The notes beneath the pieces were generated by a model. The model was not told the DNA's origin. It ran no database searches and was given only the letters and a program-made list of their open reading frames with translations. The translations under genes and the position numbers were made by a program. This document shows, piece after piece, positions 31,842 through 40,831 of a DNA stretch of 64,000 nucleotides. The DNA is from Phytohabitans aurantiacus (GTDB lineage Bacteria > Actinomycetota > Actinomycetes > Mycobacteriales > Micromonosporaceae), in assembly GCF_027923225.1 (NCBI RefSeq), contig NZ_BSDI01000045.1:1-64000 (forward strand), written 5' to 3'. The stretch's first letter is position 1, and each line of letters starts with the position of its first letter.

Positions 31842-32801
31842 ATGGTACGCCCCTTCAACATCGAGGAGATCTTTCCCGAGGCCGATTCGGCGCGGCTGCC
31901 GCGCCGGCAGGCCGGCAGTTCCTCGCAGGGCCTGGCGGTGACGCTGCTCGCCGACTACACCATGCCCGCCCGCGCCTGGCTCCCGTCAGCGGCGATCGCC
32001 GCCCTGCTCGAAGAGTTCGGCGTCACCAGCGGCGCGGCGCGCACGACGATCAGCAGGCTGGCCCGGCGCGGGGTACTGGAGGGCAGCCGCCAGGGCCGGC
32101 ACAGCTCGTACCGGCTGACCGAGCCCGCCGCGATCGACCTGTCCAACGGCGGCGGCGCGATCGCCGCCTTCGGCGTGTCTCCGGAGCCGTGGGACGGGCT
32201 GTGGACGCTGGTCTCGTTCTCCATACCGGAGCAGGAGAGCACGCAGCGGCGCGCGTTGCGCACCTACCTGCGGTGGTGGGGGTTCGCGCCCCTGCACGAC
32301 GGGGTGTGGGTGTGGCCGCACCCGCTGCCGGAGAAGGCACACGCCGAGCTCGCGCAGCTGGCGCTGGGGTCGATGAGCCTGTTCCGCGCGGGCCACATCG
32401 ACCTGCCGACCGACGCGAACCGCAGTCCGATAGCCGCCTGGGACCTGCCGGCGATCGCCCAGCAGTACGAGGAGTTCCTCCGCCTCTGGAACGGGTGGCT
32501 GCCACGGATAGCCGCCGGCGACGTCACCGGAGTCGACGCGGTGCGGACCCGCACCGAGGTGATGGACATGTACCGCCGCTTCCCCGTGCTCGACCCGATG
32601 CTGCCCATCGAGCTCATGCCGCCGGGCTGGCCACGCGCACGCGCCCGCGAGGTGTTCGTCGCGGTGTACGACGGGCTCGCCAAACCGGCTCAGCAGTACG
32701 TGCAGGATCTCGTGCTGCGGGTCGCCGCTGAGCCCTATCCCGATCTTCGGGCGCACACCGTGGCCGAGATGACCGCCGGGATGTCTCCCGAAGAGCCCTG
32801 A
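31842..32801 (+). CDS. PaaX-family transcriptional regulator
   Basis: A 319-residue PaaX-like repressor. Residues about 30-100 hold a winged helix (LAVTLLADYTMPARAWLPSA, then SGAARTTISRLARRGVLEGS and GRHSSYRLTEPA). The middle carries WDGLWTLVSFSIPEQESTQR and LRWWGFAPLHDGVWVWPHPL, typical of the PaaX central domain, and a C-terminal helical domain follows. Classical PaaX senses phenylacetyl-CoA, but no paa genes are in the window; its position after the pectin locus suggests another ligand. ATG 31842 is the first start after the palindrome. Confidence 0.86.
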   Translation: MVRPFNIEEIFPEADSARLPRRQAGSSSQGLAVTLLADYTMPARAWLPSAAIAALLEEFGVTSGAARTTISRLARRGVLEGSRQGRHSSYRLTEPAAIDLSNGGGAIAAFGVSPEPWDGLWTLVSFSIPEQESTQRRALRTYLRWWGFAPLHDGVWVWPHPLPEKAHAELAQLALGSMSLFRAGHIDLPTDANRSPIAAWDLPAIAQQYEEFLRLWNGWLPRIAAGDVTGVDAVRTRTEVMDMYRRFPVLDPMLPIELMPPGWPRARAREVFVAVYDGLAKPAQQYVQDLVLRVAAEPYPDLRAHTVAEMTAGMSPEEP

Positions 32802-32808
32802 CGCCGCG

Positions 32809-33261
32809 TCAGGCCGGGCGGAACGACGCCATCGTCCGGTTGGGCTCCCAGTACGCCTTCATCGAGGTCACCAACCCGTCGCGGTCGACGACGTACACCA
32901 TGATCAGGTGGGTGGTGGCGTGGCTGCCGTCGGCGAGGATCGCTTTGATCGTGCCGATGTTGGCGCAGGTGTCGCTGCCCGGGTTGGCGAACGAGTCGGT
33001 GATGGTGAACTCGAACCTCGCCACCGGGGCGATCGCCGATTTCCAGAACGCCGACAGGCCCTCGTGCCCGTGGTGGCCCTTGCCCTCCGGGTCGAACATG
33101 GACGGTCCGACCGGGTCCTCCAGGATCGCGTCCTCGGCGTACACCGACAGCCATCCGTCGAGGTCACCGCGCGCGACAGCGGAGTAGGAGCGCTGCGCGG
33201 CGGCGCGGGCCGGATGAGGGTCGTCAGGGGCGTTCCAGATCACCGCGTCGGACGCAATCAT
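32809..33261 (-). CDS. NTF2-like / SnoaL-type (ketosteroid-isomerase fold) protein
   Basis: A 150-residue cone-shaped alpha+beta barrel protein of the nuclear transport factor 2-like superfamily: RAAAQRSYSAVARGDLDGWL, SVYAEDAILEDPVGPSMFDP, GHHGHEGLSAFWKSAIAPVA and HLIMVYVVDRDGLVTSMKAY. Members include steroid delta-isomerases and limonene-epoxide hydrolases. A KstR-like palindrome 22 nt upstream hints at steroid-related regulation. No RBS is visible, so it may be leaderless; a GTG at 33267 is an alternative. It converges on paaX, with 7 nt between stops. Confidence 0.8.
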   Translation of the reverse strand: MIASDAVIWNAPDDPHPARAAAQRSYSAVARGDLDGWLSVYAEDAILEDPVGPSMFDPEGKGHHGHEGLSAFWKSAIAPVARFEFTITDSFANPGSDTCANIGTIKAILADGSHATTHLIMVYVVDRDGLVTSMKAYWEPNRTMASFRPA

Positions 33262-33282
33262 GCGCACATCGTACGGCGGAAA

Positions 33283-33296
33283 TAGAACGCGTTCCA
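33283..33296. promoter_or_regulatory. KstR-like operator
   Basis: TAGAACGCGTTCCA fits the mycobacterial KstR consensus TnnAACnnGTTnnA exactly and the fuller TAGAACnnGTTCTA at 11 of 12 fixed positions. It lies 22 nt before the NTF2-like gene start and 8 nt after the FHA gene end. A related site precedes the aldehyde dehydrogenase gene. Confidence 0.55.
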
Positions 33297-33303
33297 GTTT
33301 TAG

Positions 33304-33918
33304 TTACGCCGGCCCGCCCGACGAGCCGCGCAGGTCGGCGAGCGTGACCGACAGCCGCGCCATGGCCTCGTTGGCGAGCCGGACCCGCCGCCGGTCGCCG
33401 TCACCGTCGATGCCGAACTTCTCGTACAGGCGCAGCAGGTGCTGCTTGACCGCGGCTTCGGTCACCACCAGCGCCGCGGCGATCTCGCGACTGGAGGCCG
33501 GCTCGGTGAACAACTGCTGGGTCAGCAGCGGGCGGCACAGCTGGATCAGCACGTCCCGTTCCCGGGCGGTCAGCGCCGGCCCGGACGCCGCCCCCTCGGT
33601 GGCCGGGCCGGCGATCGCGGCACCGGCGCCGGCCCGGTACACGAAACGCGACGAGCCGGCGCGGATCTCGTCGCCGTCGGCCAGCGCCCGATCCTGCCAG
33701 ATGCGTTGGCCGTTGACAAAGGTTCCGTTTCGGGAGCCGAGGTCTCGCACGCACCACCCGGCCGGGTACCGCTGCAGGACCGCGTGCAACCGGGACAGCC
33801 TGCGGTCGACGGGTACCGCGAGATCGTTGGAGTCGGCGCTGCCGAGCGTCAGCCGGTCGCCGTCCAGCGGCACGACCTGCGGGCCGGCCGGCGTCCACGC
33901 CTCCAGGTGATGTCTCAT
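33304..33918 (-). CDS. FHA-domain protein with C-terminal HTH-like region
   Basis: A 204-residue protein. The N-terminal FHA phosphothreonine-binding domain (about 5-95) shows LTLGSADSNDLAVPVDRRLS, RLHAVLQRY and VRDLGSRNGTFVNGQRI. The C-terminal part (LTARERDVLIQLCRPLLTQQ, then SREIAAALVVTEAAVKQHLL and RLYEKFG) looks like a LuxR/winged HTH. So a DNA-binding protein regulated by Ser/Thr phosphorylation is inferred. It lies 8 nt downstream of a Ser/Thr kinase gene in the same operon, which is its likely partner. RBS AGGG. Confidence 0.84.
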   Translation of the reverse strand: MRHHLEAWTPAGPQVVPLDGDRLTLGSADSNDLAVPVDRRLSRLHAVLQRYPAGWCVRDLGSRNGTFVNGQRIWQDRALADGDEIRAGSSRFVYRAGAGAAIAGPATEGAASGPALTARERDVLIQLCRPLLTQQLFTEPASSREIAAALVVTEAAVKQHLLRLYEKFGIDGDGDRRRVRLANEAMARLSVTLADLRGSSGGPA

Positions 33919-33926
33919 CGGTAGCC

Positions 33927-35465
33927 CTACGCCCGGATCAGCCGAAACGCATAGTGGCCTTCGACGCCCGGCCCGCCGATCCGCAGCTCGTACCGGCCGG
34001 CGTCGAGCTGGAGCGGCCCGTACCGCGCGCACGTCAGGTTGTCGCTGGCGACGGTGCCGCCGCCGCGGCGGGTCAGCGTCCACGGCAGCTGGTGGGCGGC
34101 GCAATCCTCGGCGACACCCTGCAGGTACACCCGGCCGCCGCTGGTCAGTACGAGGTCGTAGGTGTCCACCTCACCGATGCCGAGGGTGGCCGTGCCTTTC
34201 TCCGGCACGCGGACGTCGAGGTTGATGCCGCGACCGGTGGAGGCGGTGGGGCTCTTGTCGGGGCTGGCGGGGCCGTTGTCGGAGGTGGCGGGGCTCGCAT
34301 CGGAGCTGGCGCTGGGGGCCAGCGTGTCCTTCGCGACGGTCCCGTTTACGGTCGGCGTGCTGCTGGGCTGGGCGCCGTCGCCTTCGCCCTCGGGCTTGCC
34401 CAGGCCCGGAAGGAGCACCACGGCCGTGACCACGGCCGCGAGGGCGAGCGCGACCAGGGCCAGCATCCGGTACGGGATCCGGCGCCGCTCGCCGCGCGCT
34501 GGCGCCTCCGTGTCCACAAGGGTCCAGTCGGTCGCGCCGAGAATCTTGGTCGTCGCCAGTACCGGGTCGCCCGCGTCACCCACGAGGGCCAGCAGCAGCT
34601 CCCGGGCGGTGGGCCGCTGCTCCGGCTTCTTGCGCAGGGCACGACCGACCAGGTCGCGCAGCCGAGGCTCCAAACCGGACAGATCCGGTTCGTCGGCGAT
34701 CACCCGCCGCATCAGCTCGTACGGCGTTCCGGTGCCGAACGGCGTCCGGCCCGTCGCCGCGTACGTGATCACGCAACCCCACGCGAAGATGTCGGAGGCC
34801 GCGGTGATCTTCCCGTCGAACTGCTCCGGCGCCATGTAGGCGGGCGTGCCGATCAGCGGGCCGGAATCGGTGCGGGCGACCGCGTGGTCCGTGGTGCGGG
34901 CGATCCCGAAGTCGATCACCTTCGGGCCCAGCCGGGACAGCAGCACGTTGCCGGCCTTCAGGTCGCGGTGCACGATGCCGGCGGCGTGGATGCCGTTGAG
35001 CGCGGCGACCACCCCGGTCGCCAAACTGTCCAACATGGACCCGCGAAGCGGGCCGTCCTGCGCTATCCAGGCGGCCAGCGTCGGGCCCTCGATGAACTCG
35101 GTCACCAGGTACGCCACGTCGCCGTCGAGCACGACGTCGAGCACCTGCGCGGTGCAGAACCGGGCTACCCGCCGGGCCGCCTCCGCCTCCCGGCGGAACC
35201 GCGCGCGGTACGTCTCGTCGCGGGCGTATTCGGCGCGGATCACCTTGATCGCCACCGGTGCGCCACCGGCGGCGGCGACGTCACGGCCGAGGAAGACCGT
35301 GCCCATACCGCCCTCGCCCAGGCGGCCGACGAGCTGGTACGGACCGAGGCGGCGCGGGTCGCCCGGCAGCAGCGGCCCAGCGGGGGAAGGCCCGGCGGGC
35401 GCGCCGCCCGCCGAGCCTGTCAACGTGCCGGTAGGCACGTGTGGGTCCACCCCACCTCGCGTCAT
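33927..35465 (-). CDS. PknB-type transmembrane Ser/Thr protein kinase
   Basis: A 512-residue Hanks-type kinase. Catalytic domain at about 38-300: LVGRLGEGGMGTVFLGRD (P-loop), VAIKVI (Lys), GIVHRDLKAGNVLLS (catalytic Asp), KVIDFGIARTTD (DFG) and LIGTPAYMAPEQFDG (activation segment). A membrane helix follows (MLALVALALAAVVTAVVLLP near 340), then a Ser/Thr/Pro linker and an extracellular beta-rich domain of about 100 residues with two Cys. ATG 35465 has GAGGA 5 nt upstream; a GTG at 35477 is possible. Operon with the FHA protein gene, its probable substrate. Confidence 0.9.
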   Translation of the reverse strand: MTRGGVDPHVPTGTLTGSAGGAPAGPSPAGPLLPGDPRRLGPYQLVGRLGEGGMGTVFLGRDVAAAGGAPVAIKVIRAEYARDETYRARFRREAEAARRVARFCTAQVLDVVLDGDVAYLVTEFIEGPTLAAWIAQDGPLRGSMLDSLATGVVAALNGIHAAGIVHRDLKAGNVLLSRLGPKVIDFGIARTTDHAVARTDSGPLIGTPAYMAPEQFDGKITAASDIFAWGCVITYAATGRTPFGTGTPYELMRRVIADEPDLSGLEPRLRDLVGRALRKKPEQRPTARELLLALVGDAGDPVLATTKILGATDWTLVDTEAPARGERRRIPYRMLALVALALAAVVTAVVLLPGLGKPEGEGDGAQPSSTPTVNGTVAKDTLAPSASSDASPATSDNGPASPDKSPTASTGRGINLDVRVPEKGTATLGIGEVDTYDLVLTSGGRVYLQGVAEDCAAHQLPWTLTRRGGGTVASDNLTCARYGPLQLDAGRYELRIGGPGVEGHYAFRLIRA

Positions 35466-35528
35466 CGATGTCCTCACGGTCGCTCCGTCCGGCGAATTGT
35501 AAGCGCGGGCGACCGCCGGTCAGATCCG

Positions 35529-36461
35529 TCAATCGATGGAGAACCGCAGACCTTCGCTCTCCTTGTTGAGCCAGACGAACCGGTACGCGCCGGCAGCCGG
35601 AGCGGTGACCTCGAAGCACGCCTGCCCATCCGGCTTCACCGTCGAGTTTGGCTGGACGTACACCTGCGCCCGGCTGCAGGAACCAGCGTTGCCGGCCTTG
35701 GTGCCGTCGGGCTTCACGAGGGTCAGGTCCCGGTCGAACACGTACGTCATTCCGGCGGCGCCCTCGTTGGTGGCCGTGAACGAGATCAAGACGTACTCCT
35801 GACCGCTGGGCGCCTGCGCGAGATTCGCCCAGTCGTCGGCGCGTACCTCACCGCCGGTGACGGTGATGAAGACCTCCTTGCTGCTGCCCCTCGGATACAC
35901 CCGGCCCTCGACCTTGATCGGCCGTGGCTCCAGCAGGATCGCACCGTCCGGTCGGGCCAGCGGCACGACAGCCTGCCGAAACCGTGGCTCGCCGACCGTC
36001 AGCACCGCCTGCGTCAGGTCGAACTTGTCGTCCACCTCGATCGCGATCACTCCGGTCTTGCTGCGCTGCGCCGGCACCTCGGGCAGTTCCGCGTGCGGCT
36101 CCGACAGCTCGCCATAGCTGTCGGAGCCGCTGGTCAGGAGCAGGTCCTCGGTCGGCGTGGCGTCGTCGCGGTCCCGGCTGAGGTTCTGGAATGTCGCGTC
36201 GATGGCCACCACCGGTGGCCCGTCGCCGCCGGTCGCGGCCGGCGACAGCCGGGCCGTTCCAAGGGTCACCTTGAAGCCGCCGTACCAGTAGGAGCGGTTG
36301 ACCTGCACCTCCGTGGGCTTCGCCGCGGCCGTCGTCGCCGCGGGCGGCCCGCTGTCGGCGACCGTCTCGGTGCCGTCCCGCTCCGCCGCCCCACAGCCGG
36401 ACACCGCCATCGCCCCGACCAGCACGGCGGCGATACCGCCGCCTTTCCGCATCGCGTTCAT
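35529..36461 (-). CDS. Lipoprotein with DUF4352-like immunoglobulin fold
   Basis: A 310-residue lipoprotein. Signal: MRKGGGIAAVLVGAMAVSGC, where VSGC is the lipobox and the Cys is acylated. A short linker is followed by two beta-sandwich modules, the first opening with NRSYWYGGFKVTLGTARLS and the second with GQEYVLISFTATNEGAAGMT, like DUF4352-type extracellular domains. No enzyme motif. Start ATG 36461 or 36452. Directly upstream (63 nt) of the kinase gene on the same strand, so it may be the same transcriptional unit or an external sensor partner. Confidence 0.78.
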   Translation of the reverse strand: MNAMRKGGGIAAVLVGAMAVSGCGAAERDGTETVADSGPPAATTAAAKPTEVQVNRSYWYGGFKVTLGTARLSPAATGGDGPPVVAIDATFQNLSRDRDDATPTEDLLLTSGSDSYGELSEPHAELPEVPAQRSKTGVIAIEVDDKFDLTQAVLTVGEPRFRQAVVPLARPDGAILLEPRPIKVEGRVYPRGSSKEVFITVTGGEVRADDWANLAQAPSGQEYVLISFTATNEGAAGMTYVFDRDLTLVKPDGTKAGNAGSCSRAQVYVQPNSTVKPDGQACFEVTAPAAGAYRFVWLNKESEGLRFSID

Positions 36462-36593
36462 GTTGATGACTGTCGCAGCCGGCGCACACCCGGCGACATG
36501 GCCGCGCAGATACAAAGACGCGCTCCCCCGCGACATTCGCCTTACCTTTTGGACAGTGCCTGTCTCGGGGGTGACCTGACGGTATACAGTAAC

Positions 36594-36607
36594 GAGAACA
36601 CGTTCTA
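36594..36607. promoter_or_regulatory. KstR-like operator before aldehyde dehydrogenase
   Basis: GAGAACACGTTCTA matches TnnAACnnGTTnnA except for the first base and includes the GAACnnGTTC core. The following GTTTAG is similar to the GTTTTAG after the site at 33283. It ends 21 nt before the start codon, where a repressor would block transcription. Confidence 0.55.
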
Positions 36608-36628
36608 GTTTAGCCTCGAGGAGCGGCG

Positions 36629-38074
<1,446 letters not shown>

Positions 38075-38084
38075 AACACAGGCC

Positions 38085-39161
38085 CTAGCCCACCAGGCGG
38101 GCCGCCTCGCGGTCGCGCCAGGCGGTCGCCATCTTCGTGCGGCCGTTGGTGCGCAGCAGCGAACCTTCGTAGATCCGCGCCCCCACGAACACCATCGCCA
38201 CCGCGGTCAGCGCCAGGATCCCGAGGGACAGCACCGGCTCCCAGGCGGCCGCGTCGTCGGCGAACAGCCGGGCCGGCATGGCGGTCGGCGCCGACACCGG
38301 CAGGTACGACATGATCGTCATCGCCGTCTGGTTGTCCTGCAGGACGATCACCGCGATGAAGGGCAGCATCACCGCGATCTGGATGGGCATCGACGCGCCG
38401 GCGAGATCTTCCTGGCGGTTGCCCAGCGCGCCGGCGGCGGCCCACAGCGCCGCCAGCATCACGAAGCCGAGCACGAAGAACGGGATGAACCACCCGATCG
38501 CCGGGGCGAGCAGCGACAGCACATTGTCCGGCGCGTCGGCCAGCCGGGCGCCGACCATGCCCACGAGCGTGATCAGGGCGAGCTGCCCGAACGCGAGCAC
38601 GGTGCCGCCGATCACCTTGCCGGCCAGGAGCACGCGCACCGGAATCGTCGCGATGAGGATCTCCACGACACGGGTCTGCTTCTCCTCGGTGACGCTCTGG
38701 GCGATCTGCAGGCCGAACGTGAGCGAGGTGGCGAAGAAGACGAACCCGAACGCGTACGGGATCAGGAACGCCAGCACGGGGTCGACCGCGTTCGGGTCGA
38801 GCAGTTGCACAGCCGGCTGCTGGCTGAGCGCTTCGACCACGTCGTCGGGCTCGTCGTCCATCGCGAGTACCCGCGGGCCGGCGACCACGGCCGCGTCGAC
38901 GTCGCCGTCGCGGACCAGCCGCTCGGCCGCCGCGTCGTCGGCGACGGTACGCACATCGAGGCCGGCGTCGGTCAGCGCGGTCGCGGTCGGTCCGGCGACC
39001 ACGGCCACCGACTGCGGCCCACCGGCGAAGATGCCGGGCAGGACGGTCCCGGCGATCGCGATCAGCAGGAAGATGCCGGTACTCCACAGGAACGCCTTGT
39101 CGCGCAGCTTAACCCGGATCTCCCGGGCGGCGACGAGGCGGACGGTGTCGAACGTGGTCAT
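38085..39161 (-). CDS. ABC transporter permease (ABC-2/NatB type)
   Basis: A 358-residue integral membrane subunit with a NatB-like layout: one N-terminal helix (LWSTGIFLLIAIAGTVLPGI), an external domain of about 110 residues, then five helices starting at VLAFLIPYAFGFVFFATSLT. The cytosolic stretch QSVTEEKQTRVVEILIATIP is characteristic of Na+-efflux/ABC-2 exporter permeases. It overlaps the upstream ATPase gene by ATGA. Substrate unknown: ions, lipids or drugs are all possible. Confidence 0.86.
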   Translation of the reverse strand: MTTFDTVRLVAAREIRVKLRDKAFLWSTGIFLLIAIAGTVLPGIFAGGPQSVAVVAGPTATALTDAGLDVRTVADDAAAERLVRDGDVDAAVVAGPRVLAMDDEPDDVVEALSQQPAVQLLDPNAVDPVLAFLIPYAFGFVFFATSLTFGLQIAQSVTEEKQTRVVEILIATIPVRVLLAGKVIGGTVLAFGQLALITLVGMVGARLADAPDNVLSLLAPAIGWFIPFFVLGFVMLAALWAAAGALGNRQEDLAGASMPIQIAVMLPFIAVIVLQDNQTAMTIMSYLPVSAPTAMPARLFADDAAAWEPVLSLGILALTAVAMVFVGARIYEGSLLRTNGRTKMATAWRDREAARLVG

Positions 39162-40093
39162 CGGGCGACCTCTCGGAAGATCTCGGCAAGGGACGGGGCG
39201 ACCGGGCCGAAGGCGCGCACCGGCCCGCGGGCGAGCGCTTCCCGCAGTACGGCCTGGTCCTCGGTCCCGGCGGCTTCGTTCTCGCGTCCGGCGGCTTCGT
39301 TCTCGCGTCCGGCGGCAAGGTCGAACACCGCGCGCGGCCCGTCGAGGTCGACCACGGTCACGCCGGGCTGGTCGCGCAGCCAACCGGCGTCGCCGTCGAC
39401 CCTTATCTCGTACCTGGGCAGGGTGAACGCCGCGCGGAGTTCGTCGCGGCGGCCGGCGGCGAGGATGGCGCCGTCGCCGATGACGACCAGGTCGTCGCAG
39501 AGCCGCTCGACCACGTCGAGCTGGTGGCTGGAGAACAGCACCGGTACGCCGCGGGCAGTCTGCTCGCGCAGCACGGCCATGACGGTGTCCACGGCGATCG
39601 GATCGAGGCCGGAGAACGGCTCGTCGAGGACCAGCAGCTCCGGCTCGTGTACCAGCGCGGCCGCGATCTGGGCGCGCTGCTGGTTGCCCAGCGACAGCTT
39701 CTCGAGCTGCTCGTCCGCCCGCTCGCCGATTCCGAGCCGGTCGACCAGCCCGGTGATGTTCCGCGCGACCGCGCCGGCGGTCAGACCGTGCAGCCGGCCG
39801 AGGTACGTCAGCTGGTCCCGGATGGTCATCTTCGGGTAGAGCCCGCGCTCCTCCGGCATGTAGCCGAACCGCCGCCGATGCTCCCGGGTCAGGTGGGCGC
39901 CGCCCCAGGTCACCGAGCCGGAGTCGGCGGCGAGCACGCCGAGGATGATCCGCATGGCGGTGGTCTTGCCGGCGCCGTTGGCGCCGACGAACCCGGTCAG
40001 CCGTCCGGGCGCCACGTCGAACGTGACGTCCTTGAGCGCCTGCCGCCCGCCGAAGGCCCGGTTCAGCCCGTCGAGACGGAGCAACTGTGTCAT
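39158..40093 (-). CDS. ABC transporter ATP-binding protein (NatA type)
   Basis: A 311-residue ATPase. Walker A GANGAGKTTAMRIILG, Q-loop region FGYMPEERGLYPKMTIRDQL, signature LSLGNQQRAQIAAALVHEPE, Walker B LLVLDEPFSGLDPIA and H-loop VLFSSHQLDVVERLCD. The C-terminal extension contains a tandem AAGRENE repeat (39269-39316). It pairs with the permease downstream by a 4-nt overlap. A two-component system lies just upstream on the same strand (81-nt gap) and may regulate it. Confidence 0.9.
   Translation of the reverse strand: MTQLLRLDGLNRAFGGRQALKDVTFDVAPGRLTGFVGANGAGKTTAMRIILGVLAADSGSVTWGGAHLTREHRRRFGYMPEERGLYPKMTIRDQLTYLGRLHGLTAGAVARNITGLVDRLGIGERADEQLEKLSLGNQQRAQIAAALVHEPELLVLDEPFSGLDPIAVDTVMAVLREQTARGVPVLFSSHQLDVVERLCDDLVVIGDGAILAAGRRDELRAAFTLPRYEIRVDGDAGWLRDQPGVTVVDLDGPRAVFDLAAGRENEAAGRENEAAGTEDQAVLREALARGPVRAFGPVAPSLAEIFREVAR
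39269..39316 (-). repeat. 21-bp tandem repeat inside ABC ATPase gene
   Basis: Two exact copies of a 21-bp unit plus a partial third, encoding AAGRENE-AAGRENE-AAG in a surface linker near residue 265. The unit length is a multiple of three, so slippage would change linker length without frameshift. Confidence 0.8.
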
Positions 40094-40174
40094 GGCTCGA
40101 CGCTATGCGGGCCCACACGGCGCCGCGTCCGGCGCCGGATGGATCACCGGGGTCCGTCGCGCGACGGACCCGCC

Positions 40175-40831
40175 TCATCCGCCGGGCGTGACCACCTTGT
40201 GCTCGTACGCGAACACGACCGCCTGGGTGCGGTCGCGCAGGCCCAGCTTGGCCAGTACCCGGCTGACGTGGGTCTTGACCGTGGCCTCGCCGAGGTAGAG
40301 CGCGGCGGCGATCTCGGCGTTGGTCGCGCCGCTGGCCAGCAGCACCAGTACCTCGTGCTCGCGCGGGGTCAGCTCGGACAGGCGCGCGCCGTCGGTGCGG
40401 GTGGCCCCGCCCGGCCTGGTGAACGTCGCGATGACCCGGCGGGTGATCTCGGGTGCCAGCAGCGCGTCGCCCCGGGCCACCACGCGGATGGCGTCGACGA
40501 GGGCCTCCGGCGTGCCGTTCTTGAGCAGGAATCCGCTGGCGCCGGCCTGCAACGCGGAGAACAGGTAGTCGTCGCGGTCGAACGTGGTGAGGATCAGCAC
40601 CGCGGGACCGGCGTCGGCGGCCACGATCCGGCGGGTTGCCTCCAGCCCGTCGACGCCCGGCATCTCCACGTCCATCAGCACCACGTCGGGGCCGGTGCGG
40701 GCCGCGAGGTCGACCGCCTGCGCCCCGTCGGCCGCCTCACCGACCACCTCGACGTCGTCTTCCGCCTCCAGGATCACCCGGAACCCGGTCCGCACCAGGT
40801 GGTGGTCGTCGGCCAGCAGTACCCGGATCAC
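40175..40831 (-). CDS. NarL/LuxR-type response regulator
   Basis: A 218-residue response regulator. Receiver domain: VLLADDHHLVRTGFRVILEA (acidic pocket), VVLMDVEMPGVDGLEATRRI (phospho-Asp in LMDVE) and VLILTTFDRDDYLFSALQAG with the conserved Lys in GFLLKNGTPE. C-terminal HTH: LSELTPREHEVLVLLASGAT, NAEIAAALYLGEATVKTHVS. Cognate of the overlapping histidine kinase. Transcribed in the same direction as the ABC exporter downstream, its probable target. Confidence 0.92.
   Translation of the reverse strand: MIRVLLADDHHLVRTGFRVILEAEDDVEVVGEAADGAQAVDLAARTGPDVVLMDVEMPGVDGLEATRRIVAADAGPAVLILTTFDRDDYLFSALQAGASGFLLKNGTPEALVDAIRVVARGDALLAPEITRRVIATFTRPGGATRTDGARLSELTPREHEVLVLLASGATNAEIAAALYLGEATVKTHVSRVLAKLGLRDRTQAVVFAYEHKVVTPGG

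Noticed and set aside
33954..36608. 884-codon plus-strand frame opposite the kinase and lipoprotein genes
   Set aside because: Composition is low-complexity Arg/Gly/Ala and it lies opposite two genes with clear motifs.
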